Source: a virus. Taken from it: a DNA stretch of 41,746 bases. Shown here piece by piece: positions 30,770 to 38,164 of the stretch. Within the stretch, counting starts at the first letter, position 1, and every line of letters begins with the position of its first letter. The position numbers were made by a program, and so were the translations under genes. Below the pieces are notes generated by a model. It worked only from the letters and a program-made list of their open reading frames with translations. It was not told the origin of the DNA and searched no databases. The stretch covers positions 1 to 41,746 of IMG/VR virus record IMGVR_UViG_3300007072_000018; one strand, written 5' to 3'.

Positions 30770-30960
30770 TAATTCACAGATAATCCACAAGTAATCCACA
30801 GATAATATTAGTAAAAAAATAGATAGTTAATTGATATTCTTATAGTTATCCACATTATCCACAGGCCTTATTATTATTAATATTATATTTATATATATTA
30901 ATAATATATATAATGGCGTGTTAAAAAAAACAATTAGGTATATATAGGGGTATATATAGG
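30770..30960 (+). other. ori: Probable replication origin with DnaA boxes
   Basis: The 385-base gap between the genes at 30380 and 30984 holds two adjacent perfect DnaA boxes TTATCCACA (30846-30854, 30855-30863) and two near-perfect TAATCCACA boxes (30781-30789, 30792-30800), all in the same direction, plus a weak one at 30770. After the last box comes GGCC and then a run that on the opposite strand reads 3'-AAT repeats, as DnaA-trio elements do, inside an AT-only stretch (about 30868-30912) suited to unwinding. Tandem 12-bp repeats follow. This copies the box, GC-cluster, trio order of bacterial unwinding elements. The first 170 bases of the gap hold nothing that I recognise. Confidence 0.8.
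30937..30960 (+). repeat. Two tandem 12-bp repeats (iteron-like)
   Basis: GGTATATATAGG occurs twice head to tail, 30937-30948 and 30949-30960, without a mismatch. It stands at the far end of the AT-rich unwinding element and 11 bases before the next ribosome site. A degenerate copy lies before the DnaD-like replication gene (35777-35796). It may be the binding site of a phage initiator or an operator. Confidence 0.6.
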
Positions 30961-30983
30961 ACTATGTTAGAAAGGAGGTAAAA

Positions 30984-31115
30984 ATGGATATTGGGTTGAT
31001 AAATGTTATTTTTTGGTTTGGATTTAGTATAGGATTTACTATTGCTTTTGGAATAGCAGTAATAGTAATACAAATGATACTAATAAAACAAAATGAAAAC
31101 AATAGAAATAATTAA
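30984..31115 (+). CDS. 43-residue membrane protein next to origin
   Basis: An ATG with AAAGGAGGT (30971-30979) ahead encodes 43 residues with one long hydrophobic span (about 7-36, VIFWFGFSIGFTIAFGIAVI) and a polar Asn-rich tail. It overlaps the next gene by 23 bp. A very strong ribosome site suggests it is well expressed. No function is recognised. Confidence 0.55.
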   Translation: MDIGLINVIFWFGFSIGFTIAFGIAVIVIQMILIKQNENNRNN

Positions 31116-31260
31116 AAAAAATAAAAATAAATATCTAATATCATTTACTAAGAAAAAATTTAATATTATATTAACAAAATTAGAAGCAAAGGAGTTAATG
31201 CAAAAACTTATTAATGAATTCTGGAATGATAATATAGCATCAAAATATTATAAATTATGA
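31093..31260 (+). CDS. Small basic protein (55 aa)
   Basis: The frame from 31093 encodes 55 residues, rich in Lys, Asn and Ile, ending with an ATGA overlap with the next gene. Its start lies inside the gene before it with no ribosome site, so translation would depend on coupling. Open frame and coupling make it plausible; sequence alone does not prove it. Confidence 0.45.
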   Translation: MKTIEIIKKNKNKYLISFTKKKFNIILTKLEAKELMQKLINEFWNDNIASKYYKL

Positions 31261-31574
31261 GAAAACAAATGAAAGCAGTATTAATTAAAGTTGAGCCAAA
31301 AAAATTATCAAGGAATGGAGATTGCTACTTCCAAAGATTAAAGTTTAAATTGGAAGATGGTCGGTTTGCAATGACAGACTTGGTAAGTAGTTTTAGAAAT
31401 TTTGCTTGGTGGAAACCGATTATTGAGAAAGGTGAAGGCACTTGGATTACAAATGTATTTTTAAAAGAGGTAGCCGAAGGAAAGCCATTAAAAATAAATG
31501 CTGATAGTCAAGTAATGAGTTGTATACCACCTATATTGCCATTAGAAAGCGAGGACACAAATGAGAAAAACTAA
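31257..31574 (+). CDS. Early protein of unknown function (105 aa)
   Basis: The 105-residue protein has a compact beta-rich first half (MKAVLIKVEPKKL, then YFQRLKFKLEDGRFAMTDL), which could be an OB-like fold, and a Pro-rich end. It starts by ATGA overlap and overlaps the next gene by 14 bp. An OB fold would suggest nucleic-acid binding, but this is a guess from strand pattern. Confidence 0.55.
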   Translation: MRKQMKAVLIKVEPKKLSRNGDCYFQRLKFKLEDGRFAMTDLVSSFRNFAWWKPIIEKGEGTWITNVFLKEVAEGKPLKINADSQVMSCIPPILPLESEDTNEKN

Positions 31575-31770
31575 AGTCAAAAGATTAAGAAAGCAATTTT
31601 TAGAAGAAGTTGGCAGAAAACCCGATAAGTCAGTTATCAAAGTTAATGAAGTAAAAACATTAAGACCAGACAATAAGGGAAAGTTAGTTGAGGGCAAGAT
31701 GTTTGCAATGGAAATAGTTAAGAAGAATGAGTTTAGAAGATATAAAAAAGAAAGGAGAAAAAATGGGTAG
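31561..31770 (+). CDS. Small very basic protein
   Basis: The 69-residue protein is strongly basic at both ends (MRKTKVKRLRKQF and FRRYKKERRKNG), so it may bind nucleic acid. GCGAGG precedes the start, and the end overlaps the next gene by 8 bp and contains its AAAGGAG site. No family is recognised. Confidence 0.58.
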   Translation: MRKTKVKRLRKQFLEEVGRKPDKSVIKVNEVKTLRPDNKGKLVEGKMFAMEIVKKNEFRRYKKERRKNG

Positions 31771-32125
31771 AACATTACATTTTGAGGTTACTAATCCAAA
31801 AGAAGTCAATAATCAAGACAGATTTAAAATGTTGCAAATTAGTGAATATTATAATTCAGAAAAATTTAAAGATGTCTGGACTTGCGAAAACTTTTATTTT
31901 GACCCTTGGGATTACTACCCTAATTGGGAGAAAGAAGATAATAGTTGGGAAAAGGTTAAGCAACAAATAGATAGATTAAAGAAAATAAATATTCCTTATG
32001 ACCAGATAATAGCAAAGCTATATGACGAGGGCTGGATAAAACCCATACACGAAGAAGATAAGTTGTATGGCTTTTGTAAAGTTGGAGGTAATGAATATAA
32101 TCTTTACTTGTCTATTCTGCTTTAA
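31763..32125 (+). CDS. Frameshifted early gene, 5' part
   Basis: The 120-residue frame starts MGRTLHFEVTN with AAAGGAG ahead, has a WTCENFYFDPWDYYP segment, and stops at 32125. Near its end it reads KVGGNEYNLYL and then three out-of-register residues. The -1 frame, open from 32101, reads on as LLVYSALIDISKLTNAIIELN and joins the ORF at 32227. The two parts look like one gene of about 277 residues with an indel near 32101-32123. Either the gene is broken, or a base was lost in assembly, or a frameshift is programmed; no slippery heptamer is seen. Confidence 0.55.
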   Translation: MGRTLHFEVTNPKEVNNQDRFKMLQISEYYNSEKFKDVWTCENFYFDPWDYYPNWEKEDNSWEKVKQQIDRLKKINIPYDQIIAKLYDEGWIKPIHEEDKLYGFCKVGGNEYNLYLSILL

Positions 32126-32226
32126 TCGATATTAGCAAGTTAACAAATGCTATTATTGAATTAAATGACGAAGGAGAGTTTCTATTAGTCCCAGTTATAA
32201 TTCAAAGAGGTTTAGCTAGAGCAAAT

Positions 32227-32595
32227 ATGAATAGATTGAACGAAAATTGGTCTTACTGGAAAATGCAAGGCTGGTTAGACAAAAATCATAAAGATTTTAA
32301 TTCTTATGGTGTTTATACAAAACAGCAAAATCAGATTAGATTAATAGCCAAATATAATAATTTTTCTAATCCATTTGTTTATTGTAGAGTAGTTAATCCT
32401 AAAGATTTTGAAATCCACCCAGAGTATAGTGCAAGTCAAATAATGGCAGGATTTGATGGTGAGTATTATGGGCTAACCGATAAAGACCCTGAAAGTGAAA
32501 GTTATAAAATATTAGCTAGTTTTACCAAGTTAATTGACAATTTGGGCTATAAAGATGTAAAAATTGAAGTTGGTAAGAAGATAGAAAAGTCTTGA
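32227..32595 (+). CDS. Frameshifted early gene, 3' part
   Basis: The ATG at 32227 gives 122 residues, but the same frame is open from 32101 and the stretch before the ATG (DEGEFLLVPVIIQRGLA) looks like normal protein. There is no ribosome site before 32227. I therefore read this as the C-terminal part of the gene that starts at 31763. It contains WKMQGWLDKNHKDF and FDGEYYGLTDKDP and no recognised domain. Its stop codon overlaps the -35 box of the next promoter. Confidence 0.5.
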   Translation: MNRLNENWSYWKMQGWLDKNHKDFNSYGVYTKQQNQIRLIAKYNNFSNPFVYCRVVNPKDFEIHPEYSASQIMAGFDGEYYGLTDKDPESESYKILASFTKLIDNLGYKDVKIEVGKKIEKS

Positions 32596-32620
32596 CACTT
32601 CTTTGAAATTAATATATAAT
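32592..32620 (+). promoter_or_regulatory. Consensus sigma-70 promoter (replication genes)
   Basis: TTGACA (32592-32597), a 17-base spacer, and TATAAT (32615-32620), all perfect. CTTGACACTTCTT is shared with the early promoter at 29694, so the two may be copies. It drives the regulator, Rad52-like and nuclease genes. Confidence 0.9.
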
Positions 32621-32646
32621 GGAATAAATAGAATGGAGGTAAAATA

Positions 32647-32862
32647 ATGCAAAAAGAATGGTATACAATTAAAGAAATAGTTGAAGCAGGTCTATTAGAC
32701 GACTTCTTCTTTAAGAAAACTATAAAGCCTAATTCTAAGTATGAACACATAAGACTTTTGATTAAGAGTGGGAAATTAAAAGCAAAGAAGTTCACAGGGA
32801 CTAGATACGAATGGGTAAAAGTCCATATTGATTGGATAAATGAATATAAAAATAACAAATAG
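32647..32862 (+). CDS. MerR/excisionase-like HTH protein
   Basis: The 71-residue protein begins WYTIKEIVEAG and continues with KYEHIRLLIKSGKLKAKKF, the helix-turn-helix plus wing pattern of small excisionase/MerR-like (HTH_17-like) proteins, where a Gly before KLKA starts the wing. It is the first gene behind a consensus promoter, with GGAGG ahead. With no integrase seen, it more likely acts as a transcription regulator than as an excisionase. Confidence 0.65.
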   Translation: MQKEWYTIKEIVEAGLLDDFFFKKTIKPNSKYEHIRLLIKSGKLKAKKFTGTRYEWVKVHIDWINEYKNNK

Positions 32863-32871
32863 GAGGTCAAA

Positions 32872-33693
32872 ATGCCAAAAGAGAAGCAAGAGGCAAAGAC
32901 TAGACAACCTAGAAAAAAGAAAGAAAAATGTCTAGCAATTATTAATCCAGTTTCCGAAGCTGAACAGAAAGGTCTAACACAAGCAGATACACCATTCACA
33001 GTAAAACAGATATTAACAATAGCCCAAAGGACTCCCAAAGAACATATTTACCATAGACCAGCGAAGGGTGGTGGCGAATGGGAATATGTTACAGGCACTT
33101 ATGTAAAGAAAGTTCTTAATTCCGTATTTGGATTTATGTGGGATTTTACTATAGTTGATAAAGGTAGGGAAGGAGATGTAGTTTGGGTGCAAGGTAGATT
33201 AACAGTAAAAGATAATAAAGGCAATACAATTACCAAAGAACAGTTTGGTAGGGCAGAAATAAAATTTGTTAATACATATGAACCTGTATTAGATAAAGAT
33301 GGAAAGCCAGTAATGAATAAATGGGGAAAGCCCGACAGCAAAAAAGTCAAAACCGATATTCCTTTAGATTATGGGAATGATTTAAAAGCTGCTGCTACAG
33401 ATGCACTAAAAAAATGTGCAAGTGAATTTGGTATTGCGAATGATGTTTATGGTAAGGCAGAGTTTAAAGAATTAGATTTGCCTAATCCTGAACCAAATGA
33501 CGAGATTGAGCAAAAGAAAAATTTTGAGATTGCTTCAAAAATGATTAGTTCTTGCAAGACAGAAGAATTATTAATGGAGATTGGATTAAGAATATCTGAA
33601 AGCAAAGCATATACCAAAGAGTCAAAAGATAAGCTGAATAAATTAATAAAGGAAAAAGCAAATGAAATCCAAAATAAAAACCAAATGCAGTAG
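32872..33693 (+). CDS. Rad52-family single-strand annealing protein
   Basis: The 273-residue protein has the Rad52/Rad22-like core: GEWEYVTGTYVKKVLNSVFG, a strand pair with VVWVQGRLTVKD, then DLKAAATDALKKCASEFGIAND. It anneals complementary single strands and drives phage recombination. The first 30 residues are basic and the C-terminal 60 are helical. AGGAGG is upstream. The next gene is an exonuclease, the usual partner. Confidence 0.85.
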   Translation: MPKEKQEAKTRQPRKKKEKCLAIINPVSEAEQKGLTQADTPFTVKQILTIAQRTPKEHIYHRPAKGGGEWEYVTGTYVKKVLNSVFGFMWDFTIVDKGREGDVVWVQGRLTVKDNKGNTITKEQFGRAEIKFVNTYEPVLDKDGKPVMNKWGKPDSKKVKTDIPLDYGNDLKAAATDALKKCASEFGIANDVYGKAEFKELDLPNPEPNDEIEQKKNFEIASKMISSCKTEELLMEIGLRISESKAYTKESKDKLNKLIKEKANEIQNKNQMQ

Positions 33694-34270
33694 TATAGAA
33701 TTGCCTAGGGGTTATATATCTTGGAGTCAGTTAACAACTTGGGAAGGTAGCCCTGAAAGATATATCAAGCATTATGTTTATGGAGAAGAAACCTTTGTAA
33801 ATGATGAAATGAGATTTGGTGGATATGTGGCAAGAGAATTAGAAAAAGGTAAAAGTGATAACTTAATAATTGATATGTTGGTTAGTGTAGTTCCAAAGTA
33901 TGCCAAGTCAGAACATAAATTAGAAGTAGATTTAGAAGAAATAAAATTGTTTGGTATACTTGATAGCTTCTGTCCAAAGACAAAAAATATAATTGAGTAT
34001 AAGACAGGTAAGGAACCTTGGACACAAAATAGAGCAGACGAACACGGACAGCTACACTTTTATGCTTTAATGGTTTGGCTAAAATATAAAAAGATACCAA
34101 AAATTAAATTAGTATGGATACAGACAATTAGAGGTAATGGTATAGAGATAACAGGAGAAGTTAAGGAGTTTGAGGTAGAGATAAAATTAATTGACATATT
34201 AAAAATGGCAAATAGGATTAAAAAAGTGGCTTATGAAATAGCCCAAGCCTATAAAGCCGAAATAAATTAG
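33662..34270 (+). CDS. PD-(D/E)XK exonuclease (RecB/Cas4-like)
   Basis: The 202-residue protein starts with YISWSQLTTWEGSPERY, the typical opening of PDDEXK_1 nucleases, and has Asp101 in LFGILDSF, Glu112-Tyr-Lys114 in IIEYKTGK, and HGQLHFYALM as the following helix. These form the metal site. It should trim DNA ends to give single strands for the Rad52-like protein. It overlaps that gene by 32 bp. No four-cysteine cluster is seen, so it is not a Fe-S Cas4. Confidence 0.82.
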   Translation: MKSKIKTKCSSIELPRGYISWSQLTTWEGSPERYIKHYVYGEETFVNDEMRFGGYVARELEKGKSDNLIIDMLVSVVPKYAKSEHKLEVDLEEIKLFGILDSFCPKTKNIIEYKTGKEPWTQNRADEHGQLHFYALMVWLKYKKIPKIKLVWIQTIRGNGIEITGEVKEFEVEIKLIDILKMANRIKKVAYEIAQAYKAEIN

Positions 34271-34282
34271 AAAGGAAAAAAG

Positions 34283-34618
34283 ATGACAAAACCATTATCG
34301 CCACAAGAAAAAATTAGGCGAAAAGAAGAGAGGGAGGCACTTAAAACTATTAGTAATAAAGCTAAGGAGATTGGAAAAAAGATGACAAAAAAAATTGATG
34401 ACGAGGCAAGAATAGAAGCCTTGAGAGAATTAAAAATGTATCAAAGTGCAGATTGGGATTTGATAGAAGAAACACCACACTATTTCTTAATTAAAAGAAA
34501 TAAAGCAACCTTGGGTGGACATATTCTAATATTGCTATTAACAGGTTGGTTTACACTTGGTATTGGAAATCTAATTTATCATTTCGCAAGTATTCAAAAG
34601 AAAAAAATAATCAAATAG
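34283..34618 (+). CDS. Charged protein with C-terminal membrane hairpin
   Basis: The 111-residue protein has a highly charged helical first half (EKIRRKEEREALK), a beta segment (HYFLIKRNKATLGG) and a hydrophobic end, ILILLLTGWFTLGIGNLIYHF, that could enter the membrane. Similar GGH...LLTGWFTLGIGN-type segments are found in short phage and bacterial membrane proteins without known role. AAAGGA lies upstream. Confidence 0.6.
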   Translation: MTKPLSPQEKIRRKEEREALKTISNKAKEIGKKMTKKIDDEARIEALRELKMYQSADWDLIEETPHYFLIKRNKATLGGHILILLLTGWFTLGIGNLIYHFASIQKKKIIK

Positions 34619-34630
34619 GAGAATGCAAAA

Positions 34631-35224
34631 ATGAAAGTTGAAACAAAGGAAATTGAATTATTACAAAAAGAAACTGAAAGCGAATTATCCGAAGTAAAAG
34701 TAATGGAAATTACTAATGCAGAGCAAATGAAAAGTGCTACCGATGTATTAGGGAAGATAAAGTCTTATGCAAAAAAGGTTAAGGAAAAGAAAGAAACTAT
34801 TACAAAGCCTATGAATGATGCCTTAAAAGAAGTCAGAAATCTATTTAGACCCATTGAATTATTCTTAGATGAAACGGAGATCAGTATTAAGAATAAAATG
34901 CTAACCTTTCAAAGAGTAGAAGCCGAGAGAATTAGACAAGAAGAAGCCAAGATTATGGCGAGGATTGAAAAAGGCACAATGAAAACCGAGACAGCAATGA
35001 ATAAGTTGGAAAATGTTGGAGAAGTTCAGAAGAGTGTAAAGTCAGATTTTGGTTCTGTATCAACTAGAAAGATTAAAAAGTGGCGTATTACTAATTCAAG
35101 TATTATTCCAAGGGAATATTTAACCATAGATACAGTCAAAGTTAGTGATTGTATGAGGGCAGGAATAGCCATACAGGGCATAGAATATTATGAAGAAGAA
35201 ACAATCAGTGCTAGGGGTCTATAG
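34631..35224 (+). CDS. Recombination-region coiled-coil protein
   Basis: The 197-residue protein has a long helix with KETITKPMNDALKEVRNLFRPIE and a C-terminal part with KWRITNSSIIPREYL and IQGIEYYEEE. This combination occurs in a phage family encoded beside annealing proteins and exonucleases. The biochemical role is not known; it may be a single-strand or exonuclease cofactor. AGGAG lies ahead. Confidence 0.65.
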   Translation: MKVETKEIELLQKETESELSEVKVMEITNAEQMKSATDVLGKIKSYAKKVKEKKETITKPMNDALKEVRNLFRPIELFLDETEISIKNKMLTFQRVEAERIRQEEAKIMARIEKGTMKTETAMNKLENVGEVQKSVKSDFGSVSTRKIKKWRITNSSIIPREYLTIDTVKVSDCMRAGIAIQGIEYYEEETISARGL

Positions 35225-35245
35225 AATTAAATAGGAGAACAATAT

Positions 35246-35737
35246 ATGAAAAAAATTGAAAAAAAAGCTATTGAAGAAGAAGCTAAACAAGTAGCCGAAG
35301 AATTAAAACCAATTGATGAATTAGTTTACGATGCACCTGGCAAAGATGCTTTGACAAAGGACGACATCGAAAGGGGGCTAGCAAAGCTCCCTGCGATGAT
35401 TGCCAACCAATCAAGAAAGGTTGCACAAGCTAGAGAATTAAAAGACAAGCTAGAGATACAATTAAAAGTAGCGATGGCTAGATGTATTGTGCAGAACGAA
35501 AGCATCAAAAAATGTAATGCAACCGATAAGAAAGCGTATGCAGAATTGAACACTCAAATAGAGGCAGAAGAGTTGGCACACGCACAATTTTTACTATCAC
35601 TTGAGGAGATAATCCTTAAAAGCTATGAGAATTATTTTACCTCAATTAGAAAACAGGCATATTTTACCTTAATAGAAATGGAGAAAATGGGTGGGGCTAT
35701 TAGTCGAAGATATGGAGACGAAGATAATAAAAGCTAA
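35246..35737 (+). CDS. Helical protein in recombination operon
   Basis: The 163-residue protein is almost all helical, with heptad repeats across the centre (about 55-140), similar in style to phage proteins that accompany Rad52/RecT genes. I recognise no specific family. AGGAG stands upstream and an 82-base gap follows, which holds an A-rich stretch and a copy of the origin-repeat motif. Confidence 0.58.
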   Translation: MKKIEKKAIEEEAKQVAEELKPIDELVYDAPGKDALTKDDIERGLAKLPAMIANQSRKVAQARELKDKLEIQLKVAMARCIVQNESIKKCNATDKKAYAELNTQIEAEELAHAQFLLSLEEIILKSYENYFTSIRKQAYFTLIEMEKMGGAISRRYGDEDNKS

Positions 35738-35776
35738 CTTGATTTTCTTAAAAAAAGAATATAAAATAAGATAGAG

Positions 35777-35796
35777 CTATACATAGGGGTATAAAG
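35777..35796 (+). promoter_or_regulatory. Degenerate copy of the origin 12-bp repeat
   Basis: CTATACATAGGGGTATAAAG contains the core ATAGGGGTATA that is formed where the two 12-bp repeats meet at 30937-30960. It lies 23 bases before the start of the DnaD-like replication gene. A protein that binds at the origin may bind here and control its own gene. The match is short and one side is imperfect. Confidence 0.4.
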
Positions 35797-35819
35797 AAAA
35801 ATAAAACTAAGGAGGCAGA

Positions 35820-36638
35820 ATGAAAACCAGAGTAATACACACCAAGTTTTGGTCTGACAACTTTATTTCGGAACTGACTCCAAATGAAAAGTTGTTATTT
35901 TTATACTTTTTAACCAATGAAAGAGTAAATATGATACACTTATATGAGTGTCCTAATCGTATTATAGTTACTGATACTGGAGTTGGGGAAAAGGAGCTAG
36001 AACTGGCTAAGAGAAAATTTGAAGAAGCAGATAAGATATATTTTTATAAGGGTTATATCTTATTGAAAAATGCAATGAAGTATGATAAGTATGAGGGAAG
36101 AATAAATGAAAGAGCAAAGGAATTATTATTGAGTGAGATAAGCCAAGATGTTTTAGATTGGTATGCAAAGGTAATGAATAATTCCCTTGAAGGTTTATTT
36201 ACACCCAAAGAGAACAGAATTGTCAAAAGGATTAAAGACAGAGATGACAATAAAAAGTTAGCAAAAGAAATATTAGATTTTTATAACGAGGAAACTGGAA
36301 AAAATCTAACCTCAACGGTTGCGATTGAGGATAATCTAGGGTTTTGGTTAAAGCAATATTCAATAGATAAGATTAAAGAAGCTATAACTAAAATTAAAGA
36401 CCACGATTTTTGGAAAGATAAAATGAGCCTTGTTATTTTATTTAGGCAGAAAAATCCAAAGGGAGAAAGGGTTGATTATATTGCAGACCTACTAAATTAT
36501 GGTTTAAGGAAAAAGCCTAAGTTTATAGCAATACCAAAGGTCGATAAACCACCAGAACAGACACCCGAAGAAAGAAAAAGAGGACTAGAAACACTTGCTA
36601 GGCTCAGACAAAATCTAAATGTAAAAGGAATGAAATGA
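35820..36638 (+). CDS. DnaD-like phage replication organiser
   Basis: The 272-residue protein starts with TRVIHTKFWSDNFISELTPNEKLLFLYFLTNE-type winged-helix sequence (about 1-95), typical of phage replisome organisers, and continues with EILDFYNEETGKNLTS...IKEAITKIKDHDFWKDKMS (about 145-235), the conserved C-terminal domain of such initiators. It should bind origin DNA and bring host helicase. It is the only replication protein that I recognise here. AAGGAGG is upstream, and the end overlaps the next gene by 4 bp. Confidence 0.75.
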   Translation: MKTRVIHTKFWSDNFISELTPNEKLLFLYFLTNERVNMIHLYECPNRIIVTDTGVGEKELELAKRKFEEADKIYFYKGYILLKNAMKYDKYEGRINERAKELLLSEISQDVLDWYAKVMNNSLEGLFTPKENRIVKRIKDRDDNKKLAKEILDFYNEETGKNLTSTVAIEDNLGFWLKQYSIDKIKEAITKIKDHDFWKDKMSLVILFRQKNPKGERVDYIADLLNYGLRKKPKFIAIPKVDKPPEQTPEERKRGLETLARLRQNLNVKGMK

Positions 36639-37006
36639 AACCAATCTTATGCCCTGATTGTGGTATTGAGATGGTTCGCAGAAAAAGTAAGTTTAAGAGA
36701 GGATATTGGTGGGGTTGTAAGAACTTTCCAAAGTGCACCATTACTTGTAGCGAACACCCTGACGGAACCATAATGTCATTACCAGCAGATAAAGAGACAA
36801 AAGAATTAAGAAATAAAGCCCATAAATTATCAGAGATTATTTGGGGCAAGTGGGAAACAGCAGATAGAACAGCAATGTATGCTTGGCTATCAACTAATAG
36901 CAGAACAGGACACATAGGCACAACTAATAAATCTGAGCTGAAAGAATTAATAAAAAAGTTAAGAAAAGAAGCAAAACATAAAATAAAAAAAAGAGGAATA
37001 ATTTAG
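36635..37006 (+). CDS. Topoisomerase-type zinc-finger protein with DUF3268-like region
   Basis: The 123-residue protein starts with a topoisomerase-I type C4 finger, CPDCGIEM...WWGCKNFPKCTITC (about 6-38), then has KETKELRNKAHKL and MYAWLSTN...HIG, matching the arrangement of DUF3268 zinc-finger proteins in phages. It probably binds single-stranded DNA and serves replication or recombination. The ATGA overlap couples it to the replication organiser. Confidence 0.7.
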   Translation: MKPILCPDCGIEMVRRKSKFKRGYWWGCKNFPKCTITCSEHPDGTIMSLPADKETKELRNKAHKLSEIIWGKWETADRTAMYAWLSTNSRTGHIGTTNKSELKELIKKLRKEAKHKIKKRGII

Positions 37007-37018
37007 AAAGGAATAAAA

Positions 37019-37291
37019 ATGCTAACACTAGAAAAATTGCAAGATATGGAACCACATAGCATATTTGCAAGAGGCAAGTGTAGAATACCACACCCTATGA
37101 AAAGAGGGCATAAGGCACTAGTAAAATGGGTCGCAGTTAGAGGGAGCATAGCGGATTGGTCGATATTATACGGAACATCTTGCGAAGATGAAAACTTTAT
37201 CAAGGCGTATGGAACAAAGATAATTGACGAGAAAACAATTAGAAAAATTATACCTTGTGATGATTTAGCCTTTCAGTGGTATAGATATTAA
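37019..37291 (+). CDS. Conserved small phage protein of unknown function
   Basis: The 90-residue protein has VKWVAVRGSIADWSILYG in its centre, a pattern that recurs in small phage proteins from replication regions, whose role is not known to me. AAAGGA precedes the ATG. The sequence looks compact and globular with four cysteines, not arranged as a clear zinc site. Confidence 0.6.
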   Translation: MLTLEKLQDMEPHSIFARGKCRIPHPMKRGHKALVKWVAVRGSIADWSILYGTSCEDENFIKAYGTKIIDEKTIRKIIPCDDLAFQWYRY

Positions 37292-37300
37292 ATAAATAGA

Positions 37301-37534
37301 ATGAAAACAATAATAATAACACCCAAAGATAAAAATTATCCTAATAGTGTTTGTAATGATTGTGGAATTGAAGCCAACCGACAGACTTGCTTGAAAAAAT
37401 ATGGCAAAGAACCAAGTAAGAAAAAGTTTGAAGTTTCTACTTATCATATAGCCGAATGTGATATATGTGGCAAAAAGACATTCGTAACAAAAGCAAGGGA
37501 CTTCTTCTATCCTGATTTTAAAATTAAAAAATAA
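37301..37534 (+). CDS. Zinc-ribbon protein (77 aa)
   Basis: The protein has CNDCG near residue 18 and CDICGKK near residue 53, enough for a zinc ribbon, separated by a basic helical loop. It follows the gene before by 9 bases with no clear Shine-Dalgarno site. It is one of at least eight small zinc proteins in this genome. The function is unknown. Confidence 0.62.
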   Translation: MKTIIITPKDKNYPNSVCNDCGIEANRQTCLKKYGKEPSKKKFEVSTYHIAECDICGKKTFVTKARDFFYPDFKIKK

Positions 37535-37544
37535 ACATAGAAAA

Positions 37545-37772
37545 ATGAGACAAAAAATACTTAACCATAAAACAAGTAAATATGAATGGGTTGATATGGG
37601 AGCTTCACATATTGGAAACGGAATATCAGACTTTCATAGACACCGAAGAATATTGAAAATGAGAACAGAGTCTATTGCTATAAGTTGTGAAAACCTAGAG
37701 AAAAAGTTCTCAAAGATGAGTGATTATAAAAAACAAAAATACTTTCAAAAAGCTAATAGAAAACTTTATTGA
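37545..37772 (+). CDS. Small basic helical protein
   Basis: The 75-residue protein is basic, with a His/Arg cluster FHRHRRILKMR in the centre and a Lys-rich end. No ribosome site is clear (aaaaATG). The family is not recognised. Confidence 0.5.
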   Translation: MRQKILNHKTSKYEWVDMGASHIGNGISDFHRHRRILKMRTESIAISCENLEKKFSKMSDYKKQKYFQKANRKLY

Positions 37773-37810
37773 TTAGATGATTTAAGAATAGTAAAGAAAA
37801 GAGAAAAAAT

Positions 37811-38164
37811 ATGATTAAAACAAATAAAGAACATTTTGAATACTTTAAAAAATGCTGTAAATACTATATTAAGAAGTTTAACCTTGATAATTGGGATATT
37901 GATATACAACACAGAGAACTTAGGAATAATTTTGGTGAGAGTTCTATAAATGGTAAAAACTATGTCGGATCAATTAAACTAAATAAGACTTGGAGCAATT
38001 CAAAAGAATTAAACAAAGACAATCTTGATTTAGTTGCCAAGCACGAGGTTATCCATTTCTTAATTGGAAGATATACTTGGTTATCTAATGAGAGATTTCT
38101 TAATGAAGAAGAATTAGAGGCTTCTGAAGAGGAATTAGTAAATAAATTAACATTATTATTATGA
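37811..38164 (+). CDS. Zincin-type metallopeptidase-like protein
   Basis: The 117-residue protein has the zinc-peptidase motif H78EVIH82 in AKHEVIHFLIGR, and an acidic stretch after it (NEEELEASEEELVNKL) that can supply the third ligand. This is the usual form of short phage and mobile-element zincin proteins. Substrate is unknown; processing of a host or phage protein is a guess. The next gene overlaps by ATGA. Confidence 0.75.
   Translation: MIKTNKEHFEYFKKCCKYYIKKFNLDNWDIDIQHRELRNNFGESSINGKNYVGSIKLNKTWSNSKELNKDNLDLVAKHEVIHFLIGRYTWLSNERFLNEEELEASEEELVNKLTLLL

Noticed and set aside
30937-30960. CRISPR array
   Set aside because: Only two adjacent 12-bp copies with no spacers and no cas genes. 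No other regularly spaced repeats were noticed in the window.
29923-32862. Lysogeny module (integrase, repressor, attachment site)
   Set aside because: No integrase or CI-like repressor is recognisable; the excisionase-like HTH protein alone is not enough to claim a temperate phage.
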